From contig CAAGAX010000066.1 of NCBI GenBank assembly GCA_900767915.1, forward strand, positions 16,085-80,084: DNA of 64,000 nt, in the 5' to 3' direction. The position numbers and the translations under genes were made by a program. Below are positions 45,720-54,408 of the stretch, piece by piece. Origin of the DNA: Acholeplasmatales bacterium (GTDB lineage Bacteria; Bacillota_I; Bacilli_A; Acholeplasmatales; Anaeroplasmataceae). The notes beneath the pieces are model-generated. The model saw nothing but the letters and a program-made list of their open reading frames with translations. It searched no databases and had not been told where the DNA came from. Numbering within the stretch: position 1 is the stretch's first letter; the number at the start of each line of letters is the position of its first letter.

Positions 45720-47885
45720 ATGAGTGAAGTAAAACGCTTCGAATACAATTGGGCGGGACGTCCTCTTGTTATTGAAATAGGAGAAGTTGCTAAACAAGCT
45801 TCAGGTGCATGTTTAGTTAAGTATGGAGATTCTACGGTTTTATCAGCAGCTGTTTCTAATAATGTCGCATCAACCGCAGATTTCTTCCCATTAATGGTTT
45901 TATACCAAGAAAAATTATATGCTGCAGGAAAAATTCCTGGAGGATTCTTAAGACGTGAGGGAAGAGCATCAGAACATGAGACTTTAGTATCACGTTTAAT
46001 AGATAGACCTATTCGTCCATTATTTGCTGATGGATTTAGAAATGAGGTTCAAGTTATTAATACTGTTTTATCAAGTGATCCTGATTGTTCAACTGCTATG
46101 GCAGCAATGATTGGTTCATCTATTGCATTAATGATTTCTGATATTCCATTTGAAGGACCTATTGCTGGTGTTGTTGTTGGTAAGGTTAATGGTGAATTAA
46201 TTATTAACCCAACTCCAGAGCAATTAGAGGTTTCAGATATAAATTTAACTGTTGCAGGTACTCATAAAGCAATTAACATGGTTGAGGCTGGTGCTAGATT
46301 CGTATCAGAAGATGATATGTGGGAGGCATTAAAGTTTGGTCATGCTGAAATTCAAAAGCTTTGTGATTTCCAAGAGGAGATTGTTAAGGAATGTGGTAAG
46401 GAAAAATACCAAGTTCAATTATTCCATGTAGATCCTGAAATTGAAGCTGCAGTTAAGGAATATGCTGAAGAAAAGCTTATTAAGGCAATTCGTATTGAAG
46501 ATAAGCTTGAGCGTTATCAAGCAATTGATGAGGTTAATGCTGAAACATTAGCTCATTTCGATGAAAAGAATTTTATAAAGGAAGTAGAAGGAATAAAGGT
46601 ATTAGATACTGAGGCTAAGGCTGAGTATTTAAAGCATGTTCAATATACTTTAGATGAAATACTTCATGGTGAAGTAAGAAGAATGATTGCGGTTGATAAG
46701 ATTAGACCTGATGGAAGAAAGGTTGATGAAATTCGTCCTCTATCTTCAAGAGTTGATGTATTACCAAGAGTACATGGCTCTGCATTATTCACACGTGGTC
46801 AAACTCAATCATTAGGTACTGTTACATTAGGCTCATTAAATGATAATCAAATTATTGATGGCTTAGGAAATGAAGAAAATAAGAGATTTATGCTTCATTA
46901 TAATTTCCCTCAATTCTCAGTTGGAGAAACTGGTCGTTATGGTGCTCCTGGTCGTCGTGAAATTGGTCATGGTGCTTTAGGCGAAAGAGCTTTATCCTAT
47001 GTTATTCCATCTGAAGAGGAATTCCCATATACTATTCGTGTTGTATCAGAAATATTAGAATCAAATGGTTCATCTTCTCAAGCAACAATTTGTTCAGGCA
47101 CATTAGCATTAATGGCTGCTGGTGTTCCTATTAAGGCTCCTGTTGCTGGTATCGCAATGGGCTTAATAATGACTGATGATGATCATTATACTGTTTTAAC
47201 TGATATTCAAGGTATGGAGGATCACTTAGGTGATATGGACTTTAAGGTAGCTGGTACTCGTGAGGGAATCACTGCTTTACAAATGGATATTAAGGTAAGA
47301 GGTATTACATATCAAATTTTAAAAGAGGCTCTAGAACAAGCTAAACGTGGTCGTATGCAAATTCTTGATCATATGGCAACAACAATTAGTGAGGTTAGAC
47401 CAGAATTATCTAAGTATGCACCAAAGGTTGTTACTGCTAGAATTAACCCTGATAAGATTAAGGATGTTATTGGTGCTGGTGGAAAGACAATCAATGCTAC
47501 AATTGAAAGATTTGATAATGTTAAGATTGATCTTGAACAAGATGGTAAGGTATTTGTAATGCATTCTGATATGAATACTGCTAAGGCTTGTTTACAATAT
47601 ATTCTAGATTCTATTAGAGAAGCTGAAGTTGGTGCTATTTATACAGGTACAGTAACTCGTATTGAAAAATATGGTGTCTTTGTTAAGCTATGGGAAGGCT
47701 GTGAAGGCTTATGTCATATCTCTAAGCTTGCAATGGATAGAGTTGAAAAGCCAGAGGATGTTGTTTCATTAAATGATGAGATTATTGTAAAATGTATTAA
47801 TGTAAGTGATAAGGGTATTGACTTATCACGTAAGGATGCCTTAAAGGATGCTCAAAAGAGATTCCAAAATAAGGATTCAGAATAA
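45720..47885 (+). CDS. pnp: Polynucleotide phosphorylase
   Basis: Phosphorolytic 3'-5' exoribonuclease in mRNA turnover, a trimer that can partner with enolase and helicases. 721 residues with the canonical order: first RNase PH domain (about 10-145), all-helical linker, second RNase PH domain with GHGALGERALSYVIPS, KH domain with the GxxG loop IGAGGKTI (about 570), and S1 domain (about 630-700, GTVTRIEKYGVFVKLWEG). AAGGAG precedes the ATG. Confidence 0.97.
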   Translation: MSEVKRFEYNWAGRPLVIEIGEVAKQASGACLVKYGDSTVLSAAVSNNVASTADFFPLMVLYQEKLYAAGKIPGGFLRREGRASEHETLVSRLIDRPIRPLFADGFRNEVQVINTVLSSDPDCSTAMAAMIGSSIALMISDIPFEGPIAGVVVGKVNGELIINPTPEQLEVSDINLTVAGTHKAINMVEAGARFVSEDDMWEALKFGHAEIQKLCDFQEEIVKECGKEKYQVQLFHVDPEIEAAVKEYAEEKLIKAIRIEDKLERYQAIDEVNAETLAHFDEKNFIKEVEGIKVLDTEAKAEYLKHVQYTLDEILHGEVRRMIAVDKIRPDGRKVDEIRPLSSRVDVLPRVHGSALFTRGQTQSLGTVTLGSLNDNQIIDGLGNEENKRFMLHYNFPQFSVGETGRYGAPGRREIGHGALGERALSYVIPSEEEFPYTIRVVSEILESNGSSSQATICSGTLALMAAGVPIKAPVAGIAMGLIMTDDDHYTVLTDIQGMEDHLGDMDFKVAGTREGITALQMDIKVRGITYQILKEALEQAKRGRMQILDHMATTISEVRPELSKYAPKVVTARINPDKIKDVIGAGGKTINATIERFDNVKIDLEQDGKVFVMHSDMNTAKACLQYILDSIREAEVGAIYTGTVTRIEKYGVFVKLWEGCEGLCHISKLAMDRVEKPEDVVSLNDEIIVKCINVSDKGIDLSRKDALKDAQKRFQNKDSE

Positions 47886-47928
47886 AATCTATATAATTTC
47901 AAGGATTAATTTTTTAAATTAATAATTA

Positions 47929-47966
47929 TAAATAGCGATTATAAAAAAATAGTCGCTATTTTTTTA
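47929..47966 (+). terminator. Terminator of pnp
   Basis: AAATAGCGATTAT and ATAGTCGCTATTT form a stem with an A-rich loop, followed by T residues. Confidence 0.88.
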
Positions 47967-48132
47967 TAGATAGGTATTCAAAATATTATTAGAAATTAGC
48001 TTATATTATGCCGTTTATGAAAAAAATAATTTCTTGATTTTAAACTATAAAATAATTTCTATAGTTATTAATATTTTATTTTTTAAATAAAAATTTAAAT
48101 AAACATTATATTTATAAAAACATCTTTTTTTC

Positions 48133-48160
48133 TTGATTTTTAAAAATAAATCTATATAAT
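48133..48160 (+). promoter_or_regulatory. Promoter of rnpB
   Basis: TTGATT (48133-48138), 16-base spacer, TATAAT (48155-48160), seven bases before the RNA start. Confidence 0.7.
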
Positions 48161-48166
48161 AATTAT

Positions 48167-48495
48167 GTAGCTTGGTAGTTGAGCACATCGTGTTAGGAAA
48201 GTCCATGCTAGCACAATCTGAGATGATTGTAGTGTTTGTGCTGATTTAATAAATAAGGTCAGGAACCATATGGTTACGGCGGAAGAAGCCTAAGTCATTG
48301 ATATGGTGTATTCTATAAAGTGCCACAGAAACGAATTTTTTGGAAACGAAAAAATGAAACGTTGGTAAACCCCGCAAGCTAGAAACCCAAATTTTGGTAG
48401 GGGAGTCCTATTAAGCAAACTCAAGTAAGATAGGGACGAGAAATCGTAGATAAATAGCTACCACCGAAAGGTACAGAACATGGCTTATAAGCTAC
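48167..48495 (+). ncRNA. rnpB: RNase P RNA
   Basis: Catalytic RNA that matures tRNA 5' ends. The termini pair (GTAGCTT at 48167-48173 with AAGCTAC at 48489-48495, helix P1). Conserved blocks: AGGAAAGTCCATGCTAGCAC near the 5' end, AGTGCCACAGAAACGA, TAAACCCCGCAAGC, the GGGGAGTCCTA arm, and ACAGAACATGGCTTATA at the 3' end. About 329 nt, in the range of Bacillota type B molecules. Its ends are inferred from pairing. Confidence 0.95.
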
Positions 48496-48520
48496 AGGAG
48501 GACTTTGTCCTCCTTTCTTT
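48496..48520 (+). terminator. Terminator of rnpB
   Basis: GGAGGAC and GTCCTCC form a stem around TTT, followed by TTTCTTT. Confidence 0.85.
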
Positions 48521-48568
48521 ATATTGAAAAAATGATTTAATTTTGTTATTATAGAATAGAGGTGCAAT

Positions 48569-50401
48569 ATGGATTTAGATGAATTAAAGAAAAGACAAGA
48601 AAAAATAAGAAACTTTTGTATAATTGCCCATATTGATCATGGAAAATCAACGTTAGCTGATAGAATTCTTGAGCTATGTGATTCAGTTGAGGAAAGAGAA
48701 ATGCAAGACCAAATTCTTGACTCAATGGATCTTGAACGTGAAAGAGGAATAACTATTAAGCTTAACGCTGTAGCGTTAAAGTATAAGGCTAATAATGGAT
48801 TAGAATATGAATTCCATTTGATTGATACTCCAGGTCACGTAGACTTTACCTATGAGGTATCAAGAAGCTTAGCTGCTTGTGAGGGAGCAATACTTGTTGT
48901 TGATGCCACTCAAGGAGTAGAAGCTCAAACACTTGCAAATGTTTATCTAGCTTTAGATAATAATCTAGAAATTTTACCATTAATAAATAAAATCGATTTA
49001 CCTTCTGCCGATCCAGAACGTTGTAAGCATGAAATAGAGGATGTTATTGGACTTCCTGCTTATGAGGCAGTTTTAGCTTCAGCCAAAACTGGTGTTGGTG
49101 TTAAGGATATTCTTGAGCAGGTAGTATCTTATATAGCTCCACCAAAGGGAAGAATTGATGCCCCAACAAAGGCTTTAATATTTGATAGTGCCTTTGATGC
49201 ATATAGAGGAGTTGTCATCCTTGTTTGTGTTAAAGAGGGTATGATTAAAAAGGGTGATGTTATTGAGCTTATGGCAACAGGAAAAGAGTACACTGTTGTA
49301 GAGCTTGGTGTTAGAACTCCTAAAGAGGTACAAAGAGATTATTTAATGGCTGGTGATGTAGGCTTTATTACTGCATCAATTAAAGATATTAATAACGTCC
49401 ATGTTGGTGATACTATTACTGTAAAGGATAATAGAGCTGATAAGCCTCTTGCTGGATATCGTAAATTAAATCCAATGGTATTCTGTGGATTATATCCAAT
49501 TGATTCAAAAAAGTATCAGGATTTAAGAGATGCTTTAGAAAAGCTTAAATTATCAGATGCAGCCTTAGTATTTGAACCAGAAACATCTCAAGCTCTAGGC
49601 TTTGGCTTTAGAACCGGTTTTTTAGGCTTGCTTCATATGGATATTGTAAAGGAAAGAATATCTAGAGAATTTAATATTGATTTAATTGCTACAGCTCCAT
49701 CAGTTTCATATCATGTTTATTTAACTAGTGGTGAAATGATTGTAATTGATAACCCATCAATGCTACCTGAAACACAGCTTATTTCAAGAATTGAAGAGCC
49801 ATTTGTTAAAGCTACAATTATGACTCCTACAGAATATATAGGAGCTGTAATGGATTTATGTCAAAAGAAGCGTGGCGTTTTTATCAATATGCAATATGTT
49901 GAAGAAACAAGAGCTGTATTACACTATAATATGCCTTTACTTGAAATTGTTTATGATTTTTTTGATAAAATTAAAAGCTATACAAAGGGATATGCATCAT
50001 TTGATTATGAATTAGGTGATTATCAAGAATCAAAGCTTGTGAGAATGGATGTAATGCTAAATGGAGATGTAGTAGATGCTTTATCTACTATTGTTCATAA
50101 GGATTTTGCTTATAATAGAGGTAAAATATTAGTTGAAAAGCTAAAGGAGATAATTCCAAGACAACTATTTGAAGTTCCTGTTCAAGCAGTAATCAACCAT
50201 AAGGTTATCGCTAGAAGTGATATTAAGGCTTTACGTAAGGATGTATTAGCTAAATGCTATGGTGGAGATATATCAAGAAAGAAGAAGCTTTTAGAAAAGC
50301 AAAAGGAAGGAAAAAAGAAAATGAAGGAAATTGGTTCAGTATCAGTTCCTCAGGAAGCCTTCTTAGCAATATTATCAACTGATGATAGTACTAATGCTTA
50401 A
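48569..50401 (+). CDS. lepA: Elongation factor 4 (LepA)
   Basis: Ribosomal GTPase related to EF-G that acts on stalled or assembling ribosomes. 610 residues. G motifs: AHIDHGKSTLAD (G1), RERGITIKLNAV (switch I), DTPGHVDF (G3), NKIDLP (G4). The LepA-specific C-terminal domain ends with LRKDVLAKCYGGDISRKKKLLEKQKEGKKKMK, the diagnostic region. AGAGGTGC precedes the ATG. It lies just after rnpB. Confidence 0.97.
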   Translation: MDLDELKKRQEKIRNFCIIAHIDHGKSTLADRILELCDSVEEREMQDQILDSMDLERERGITIKLNAVALKYKANNGLEYEFHLIDTPGHVDFTYEVSRSLAACEGAILVVDATQGVEAQTLANVYLALDNNLEILPLINKIDLPSADPERCKHEIEDVIGLPAYEAVLASAKTGVGVKDILEQVVSYIAPPKGRIDAPTKALIFDSAFDAYRGVVILVCVKEGMIKKGDVIELMATGKEYTVVELGVRTPKEVQRDYLMAGDVGFITASIKDINNVHVGDTITVKDNRADKPLAGYRKLNPMVFCGLYPIDSKKYQDLRDALEKLKLSDAALVFEPETSQALGFGFRTGFLGLLHMDIVKERISREFNIDLIATAPSVSYHVYLTSGEMIVIDNPSMLPETQLISRIEEPFVKATIMTPTEYIGAVMDLCQKKRGVFINMQYVEETRAVLHYNMPLLEIVYDFFDKIKSYTKGYASFDYELGDYQESKLVRMDVMLNGDVVDALSTIVHKDFAYNRGKILVEKLKEIIPRQLFEVPVQAVINHKVIARSDIKALRKDVLAKCYGGDISRKKKLLEKQKEGKKKMKEIGSVSVPQEAFLAILSTDDSTNA

Positions 50402-50443
50402 GCATTGTAACTATAAATATGAAAGGAAAAAGGGGAAAATAAA

Positions 50444-50869
50444 ATGAAAAAGTGTGGATGTCCATATTGTTCTAAGGGTAGTGCCTTAGATAAATTTGGT
50501 GTTTTAGCATTTGAAACTGAAACATCTTCAGTTATTGTATTTAAGGATCAACATCATTTAGGAAGAACTATAGTAGCTTATAAGAAGGATCATGTTGCCG
50601 AAATTCAAGATTTAAGCGATGAAGAAAGAAATGCCTTTATGAAGGATGTAAGTAATGTAGCTAAGGCTATTCAAAAGGCATACAATCCTGATAGAATTAA
50701 TTATGGTGCTTATGGTGATACTTTAGGTCATCTTCATATTCATCTAGTACCAAAGTATAAGGATGGATTTGAATGGGGCGGAACATTTGTTATGAACACA
50801 AATGAATATGCTAGTGAAGAAGAAATTAATAAAGTTATAGAAGCATTAAAAGCTAATTATAAGGAGTAA
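50444..50869 (+). CDS. HIT-family nucleotide hydrolase
   Basis: 141 residues. The histidine triad HLHIHLVPKY (about residue 101) is the catalytic motif of HIT nucleotide phosphoramidases and hydrolases. An N-terminal CxxC (CGCPYC) may bind zinc. Central segment YKKDHVAEIQDLSDEE is typical. AAAGGAAAAAGGGG lies upstream. It follows lepA by 42 bases. The physiological substrate is unknown. Confidence 0.9.
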   Translation: MKKCGCPYCSKGSALDKFGVLAFETETSSVIVFKDQHHLGRTIVAYKKDHVAEIQDLSDEERNAFMKDVSNVAKAIQKAYNPDRINYGAYGDTLGHLHIHLVPKYKDGFEWGGTFVMNTNEYASEEEINKVIEALKANYKE

Positions 50870-50909
50870 AAAAAAAGACTCTAAAAGTTAAATTTTAGAG
50901 CCTTTTTTT
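50870..50909. terminator. Bidirectional terminator between HIT gene and gtrA-like gene
   Basis: GACTCTAAAA and TTTTAGAGCC form a stem around GTTAAA, with an A run before and a T run after, serving both convergent genes. Confidence 0.82.
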
Positions 50910-51360
50910 AGTTATTACTATCTTTTTTTCTAAATATAATATTAAAAGCTAGAAATTGTAAAATTAATGTTATACATGTAAGAATTAACGGTAGCATTTT
51001 ATCAACTATTATATAAAATAAATCATCTTTATTGAAATTGCTATTCATAATTGCCATTATTCCTAATGTAATACCTTCAGTTAATAGAAACTTTAGTATA
51101 AAAACAACAATAGATTGTATTACAGTTTTCTTTGATGAATTAGCATTATAGGTAAATTTAGCATTAGCTATATATGTAAATATGGATGCTAATATAAACG
51201 CAATAGCAGTAGATAATAGGTGGAAGCTATCATCATAAAAATGAAAGACACTATTATATAAGCTATAAACTCCTTGATGGATTAAATAAGCTAAAAAGCC
51301 AATAATACAAAATGTTATAAATTTTTTATTAAAAAAAGTTTCTTTTATTTTATTAAACAT
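50908..51360 (-). CDS. GtrA-like membrane protein
   Basis: 150 residues with four hydrophobic segments. The start FITFCIIGFLAYLIHQGVYSLY and AFILASIFTYIANAKFTYNAN match the GtrA family, which is thought to help move undecaprenyl-linked sugars across the membrane for cell-wall or surface glycosylation. GAGGTATTAAAAT lies before the ATG. No glycosyltransferase is adjacent, so its partner is unknown. Confidence 0.82.
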   Translation of the reverse strand: MFNKIKETFFNKKFITFCIIGFLAYLIHQGVYSLYNSVFHFYDDSFHLLSTAIAFILASIFTYIANAKFTYNANSSKKTVIQSIVVFILKFLLTEGITLGIMAIMNSNFNKDDLFYIIVDKMLPLILTCITLILQFLAFNIIFRKKDSNN

Positions 51361-51407
51361 ATTTTAATACCTCAGCCTATTATATCATAATTTATTTTTA
51401 AATAAAA

Positions 51408-51433
51408 AGAAAAAAGGGATTTTCTCCCTTTTA
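51408..51433 (-). terminator. Terminator of the XRE regulator gene
   Basis: On the minus strand AAAAGGGAG/ATCCCTTTT forms a short stem around AAA, followed by T residues; it overlaps the stop codon. Confidence 0.7.
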
Positions 51434-51799
51434 TTTTCTAATTAGTTTTGTTAAAGATTTAATTATATCTAAAATTGCTGTTTTTTGAGAATCTGTTAAG
51501 CCTTCAATTTCAATTTGGAAAGTACGAACCACATCATCCTCGATATCCATCTTGATGTTTTTTTCAACCTTTTGGAAGTTAGAATTATCAGCAACAAGTA
51601 TCGTATGACAATCAAGTAGATAATCTGTAGGAATTTCTAAAATATCTGCTATTTTACAAATTTGGCTGATATTAGGTTCCGATCTACCAGTTTCCCAGCT
51701 TGATATGACATATTGCTTTACACCAAGCATGTCTGCCAAATCATTTTGCTTTATGCCTTTTCTTCTTCTTAATTTTTTGAATTGATCACAAAAAGCCAT
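51431..51799 (-). CDS. XRE-family transcriptional regulator
   Basis: 122 residues. The N-terminal helix-turn-helix (about 5-62: FKKLRRRKGIKQNDLADMLGVKQYVISSWETGRSEPNISQ) is a standard Cro/C1-type DNA-binding domain. A short acidic C-terminal part (about 75-122) could mediate dimerisation. GGAGTAGTAAT lies before the ATG. No adjacent obvious target or toxin gene; the divergent neighbour is the thiamine operon 540 bases away, with no evidence of a link. Confidence 0.88.
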   Translation of the reverse strand: MAFCDQFKKLRRRKGIKQNDLADMLGVKQYVISSWETGRSEPNISQICKIADILEIPTDYLLDCHTILVADNSNFQKVEKNIKMDIEDDVVRTFQIEIEGLTDSQKTAILDIIKSLTKLIRK

Positions 51800-52138
51800 A
51801 TTACTACTCCTTTAAATAACATTTATCCGTATCGAATACAATCATATTTTACCAAATAATATTCAATAAATCAAAATAAATCGTACATTTTTTAAAAAAA
51901 AATCAAATTTTTGTTAATAATAATGTATTAAATACATTTAATAGTTAAAATAAAATTATGAATTGATAAAACACATTTTTTATAATTGATTTTATTTAAT
52001 AATTTTTTCAAATTCATATTTTGAAAAAAATCATATTCAATTTATGTTTGAAAATGACATATAAAAATTTTATTTTTTTTGATAATTTTAAATATTATTC
52101 CTATACCGAAAAAAATTCAATATTTGAAAATTACAAAT
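51800..52138. other. AT-rich intergenic region upstream of the thiamine operon
   Basis: About 340 bases between the divergent regulator gene and the thiamine promoter. I see no gene, tRNA or clear operator in it. A weak short frame at 52021-52203 runs into the riboswitch and is discounted. Confidence 0.55.
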
Positions 52139-52167
52139 TTGCATTTTATTATTATATGGAGTATAAT
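52139..52167 (+). promoter_or_regulatory. Promoter of the thiamine operon
   Basis: TTGCAT (52139-52144), 17-base spacer, TATAAT (52162-52167), so transcription starts just before the riboswitch. Confidence 0.72.
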
Positions 52168-52179
52168 ATATTATGTCAT

Positions 52180-52263
52180 ATTAAGGGGAGCCATTTTGGC
52201 TGAGAGGATATTAATTTATCGACCCATGACCTGATCTAGGTAATGCTAGCGTAGGGATAGTAT
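52180..52263 (+). promoter_or_regulatory. TPP riboswitch (THI element)
   Basis: Conserved blocks AGGGGAGCC...GGCTGAGAGGA, ACCCATGACCTGATCTAGGTAATGCTAGCGTAGGGA. Binding of thiamine pyrophosphate should turn off the thiM-thiT genes downstream. Confidence 0.95.
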
Positions 52264-52264
52264 G

Positions 52265-52287
52265 AATATCAATATTGATATTTTTTT
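52265..52287 (+). terminator. First terminator after the TPP riboswitch
   Basis: AATATCA and TGATATT form a short stem around ATAT, followed by T residues. It begins about two bases after the aptamer and is an expected expression platform. Confidence 0.75.
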
Positions 52288-52300
52288 AATTCCTTTTTGC

Positions 52301-52322
52301 ATGTCCTAGTGGACATTTTTTT
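52301..52322 (+). terminator. Second terminator before thiM
   Basis: ATGTCC and GGACAT form a stem around TAGT, followed by seven T residues. It lies 14 bases after the first terminator and 20 before the thiM ATG. Confidence 0.78.
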
Positions 52323-52341
52323 ATTTTAAAGGAGATTTTTT

Positions 52342-53148
52342 ATGAATGTAATCAAAAACACAAAAGAGAAATGCCCTCTTGTTCATTGTATTACAAACTA
52401 TGTTACAGTGAATGATGTTGCTAATATTGTATTAGCATGTGGCGCATCACCAATTATGGCTGATGATATTAATGAAGTAGAGGACATGCAAAAAATTTGC
52501 AATGCATTAGTTATTAATATTGGTACACTAAATCAAAGAACAGTAGAATCAATGATTAAAGCAGGAAAAACAGCTAACAAGCTTAACCATCCTGTTATAT
52601 TAGATCCAGTAGGTGTAGGTGCTACCCCATATCGTAATGAGGTAATTAAAAGATTACTTGATGAGGTTCACTTTGATGTAATTAAAGGAAATATTTCTGA
52701 AATAAAGGCTATTGTATTTAATAGTAATAAAACTAAGGGTGTAGATGCTAGTGCCTTAGATTTAGTTACTATGGATAATTTAGATGAAACCATAGAATTT
52801 TCAAAAAAGCTCAGCAAGATAACAAATTCAATAATTGCTATAACTGGACCAATAGATGTAATTTGTGATACTGAAAATGCTTATTATTGCTTAAATGGAA
52901 CAAAGGCTATGGGAAAAATTACTGGTACAGGCTGTATGGCAAGTGGAGTTGTTGCCTCTTATCTTGCAGCTAATTTAGATAATAAGCTTCATGCGGTTGC
53001 TACTGCCATAGCTTCAGTTGGACTTTCAGGTGAAATTAGTGAGGAAAAAGCCTTAGGAACTGGTTCATTACATATTGGTTTAATTGATGCTATGTCAAAT
53101 ATGACAGATGAATTACTTGAAAAAGGAATGAAGCTTTATGAAAGATAA
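52342..53148 (+). CDS. thiM: Hydroxyethylthiazole kinase
   Basis: Phosphorylates salvaged hydroxyethylthiazole for thiamine synthesis. 268 residues. Ribokinase-like fold with VHCITNYVTVNDVANIVLACGASPIM at the start, DPVGVGATPYRN, and the catalytic Cys/anion-hole block ITGTGCMASGVVA. AAAGGAG precedes the ATG. First gene of the riboswitch-controlled operon; overlaps the next gene by 11 bases. Confidence 0.96.
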   Translation: MNVIKNTKEKCPLVHCITNYVTVNDVANIVLACGASPIMADDINEVEDMQKICNALVINIGTLNQRTVESMIKAGKTANKLNHPVILDPVGVGATPYRNEVIKRLLDEVHFDVIKGNISEIKAIVFNSNKTKGVDASALDLVTMDNLDETIEFSKKLSKITNSIIAITGPIDVICDTENAYYCLNGTKAMGKITGTGCMASGVVASYLAANLDNKLHAVATAIASVGLSGEISEEKALGTGSLHIGLIDAMSNMTDELLEKGMKLYER

Positions 53149-54406
53149 TATTGATTATTCAGTATATGCTATTACAGATAGATATTGGCATAAGGATAGA
53201 CCAATAGAAGAAATGATTGAAGAATCTATAAAGGGTGGAGCTACAATTATTCAATTACGTGAAAAGCATATTTCTGATGATGAATTTTTATCTTTAGCAC
53301 TCAAGTCTAAAAAGGTCTGTAACAAATATAATATACCTCTTATTATTAATGATAATATAGATGTCATGTTAAAAAGTGATGCAGACGGCATTCATGTTGG
53401 ACAATCTGATTTAAATGCTAAAAAAGTTAGAGAATTAATTGGACCTAATAAAATATTAGGTGTAAGTGTTGGAAATGTAGAAGAAGCAAAAATAGCTATA
53501 GAAAATGGTGCTGACTACTTAGGAGTAGGAGCTATTTTTCCAACTAATACAAAGGATGATGCCATATTAGTGTCATTAGATGAATTAAGAAATATTTCTT
53601 TAAGTGTTGATATTCCAGTAGTTGCAATAGGTGGAATTCATTTAGATACAATTAAAGAATTAAAAAATACCTGTATTAATGGTGTTGCTGTAATTTCAGA
53701 AATATTTAGTAAGGATGATATATTAAAGGCAACAAAAATATTAAAGAGTGAAGTAGATAAAATTATATTAAATTTAAATGATTATGATCTATACGTCTTT
53801 GATTATGATGGCACTTTATTAAATAGTATGAAAGAATGGGCTACAATGTCCTCATCCTTTGTAAAAAGCCATAATATTATTCCTAGTGATGACTTAGATT
53901 CAATTGTATATAATATGAATACATTAGAAGCTAGTACTTATATACATAATACATATTCTATAGGAAATAGTCCTGAAGAATGCTATCATATGATTATCGA
54001 TTATATTTATAAGGTGTATAAGGATATTAAGCTTAAGGATGGTGCATTAAAGCTATTAAAAACCTTAGAGCATCTAAATAAAAAAATAATTATTTTGTCT
54101 CAAACAGAATTATCATTAATAAAAATGAGCATAGAAAATAATAAAATAAGTGATTATTTTGATGAAATATACTCAACTGAAGCTATTAATGCTACAAAGG
54201 GTGACGGAAGTGCCTTTAGAAAAATAAAAGAAATGTATCCTAATAATAAAATTTTAATTATTGAGGATGCCTACTATGCAATTAAAATGGCTAAATTAGC
54301 CAATTTAAATGTAATGAGTGTTATTGATGATTCTAATTTAAATGATTTGAATAAAATTATAAGCTTATCTGATTATTATGGAAGCTTAAATTGGATGGTG
54401 AAGTAA
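53138..54406 (+). CDS. thiE: Thiamine-phosphate synthase fused to a HAD phosphatase
   Basis: 422 residues, about twice a normal ThiE. Residues 1-208 are ThiE: ITDRYWHKDRP, TIIQLREKH, DADGIHVGQSDL, LGVGAIFPTNTKDDA, VVAIGGIHLDT, which joins HMP pyrophosphate and thiazole phosphate to thiamine phosphate. Residues about 214-410 are a HAD hydrolase: motif I FDYDGTLLNS (D222, D224), motif II ILSQTELS, the lysine region NATKGDG and motif IV LIIEDAYYAIKMA. The likely job of the second domain is dephosphorylating thiamine phosphate, since thiL is not seen and thiN is. That is inference; it might instead act on another phosphate or be housekeeping. Confidence 0.9.
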   Translation: MKDNIDYSVYAITDRYWHKDRPIEEMIEESIKGGATIIQLREKHISDDEFLSLALKSKKVCNKYNIPLIINDNIDVMLKSDADGIHVGQSDLNAKKVRELIGPNKILGVSVGNVEEAKIAIENGADYLGVGAIFPTNTKDDAILVSLDELRNISLSVDIPVVAIGGIHLDTIKELKNTCINGVAVISEIFSKDDILKATKILKSEVDKIILNLNDYDLYVFDYDGTLLNSMKEWATMSSSFVKSHNIIPSDDLDSIVYNMNTLEASTYIHNTYSIGNSPEECYHMIIDYIYKVYKDIKLKDGALKLLKTLEHLNKKIIILSQTELSLIKMSIENNKISDYFDEIYSTEAINATKGDGSAFRKIKEMYPNNKILIIEDAYYAIKMAKLANLNVMSVIDDSNLNDLNKIISLSDYYGSLNWMVK

Positions 54407-54408
54407 AA

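Noticed and set aside
52021..52203. 60-codon frame upstream of thiM
   Set aside because: It runs across the thiamine promoter and into the TPP aptamer, has a poor composition and no ribosome binding site.
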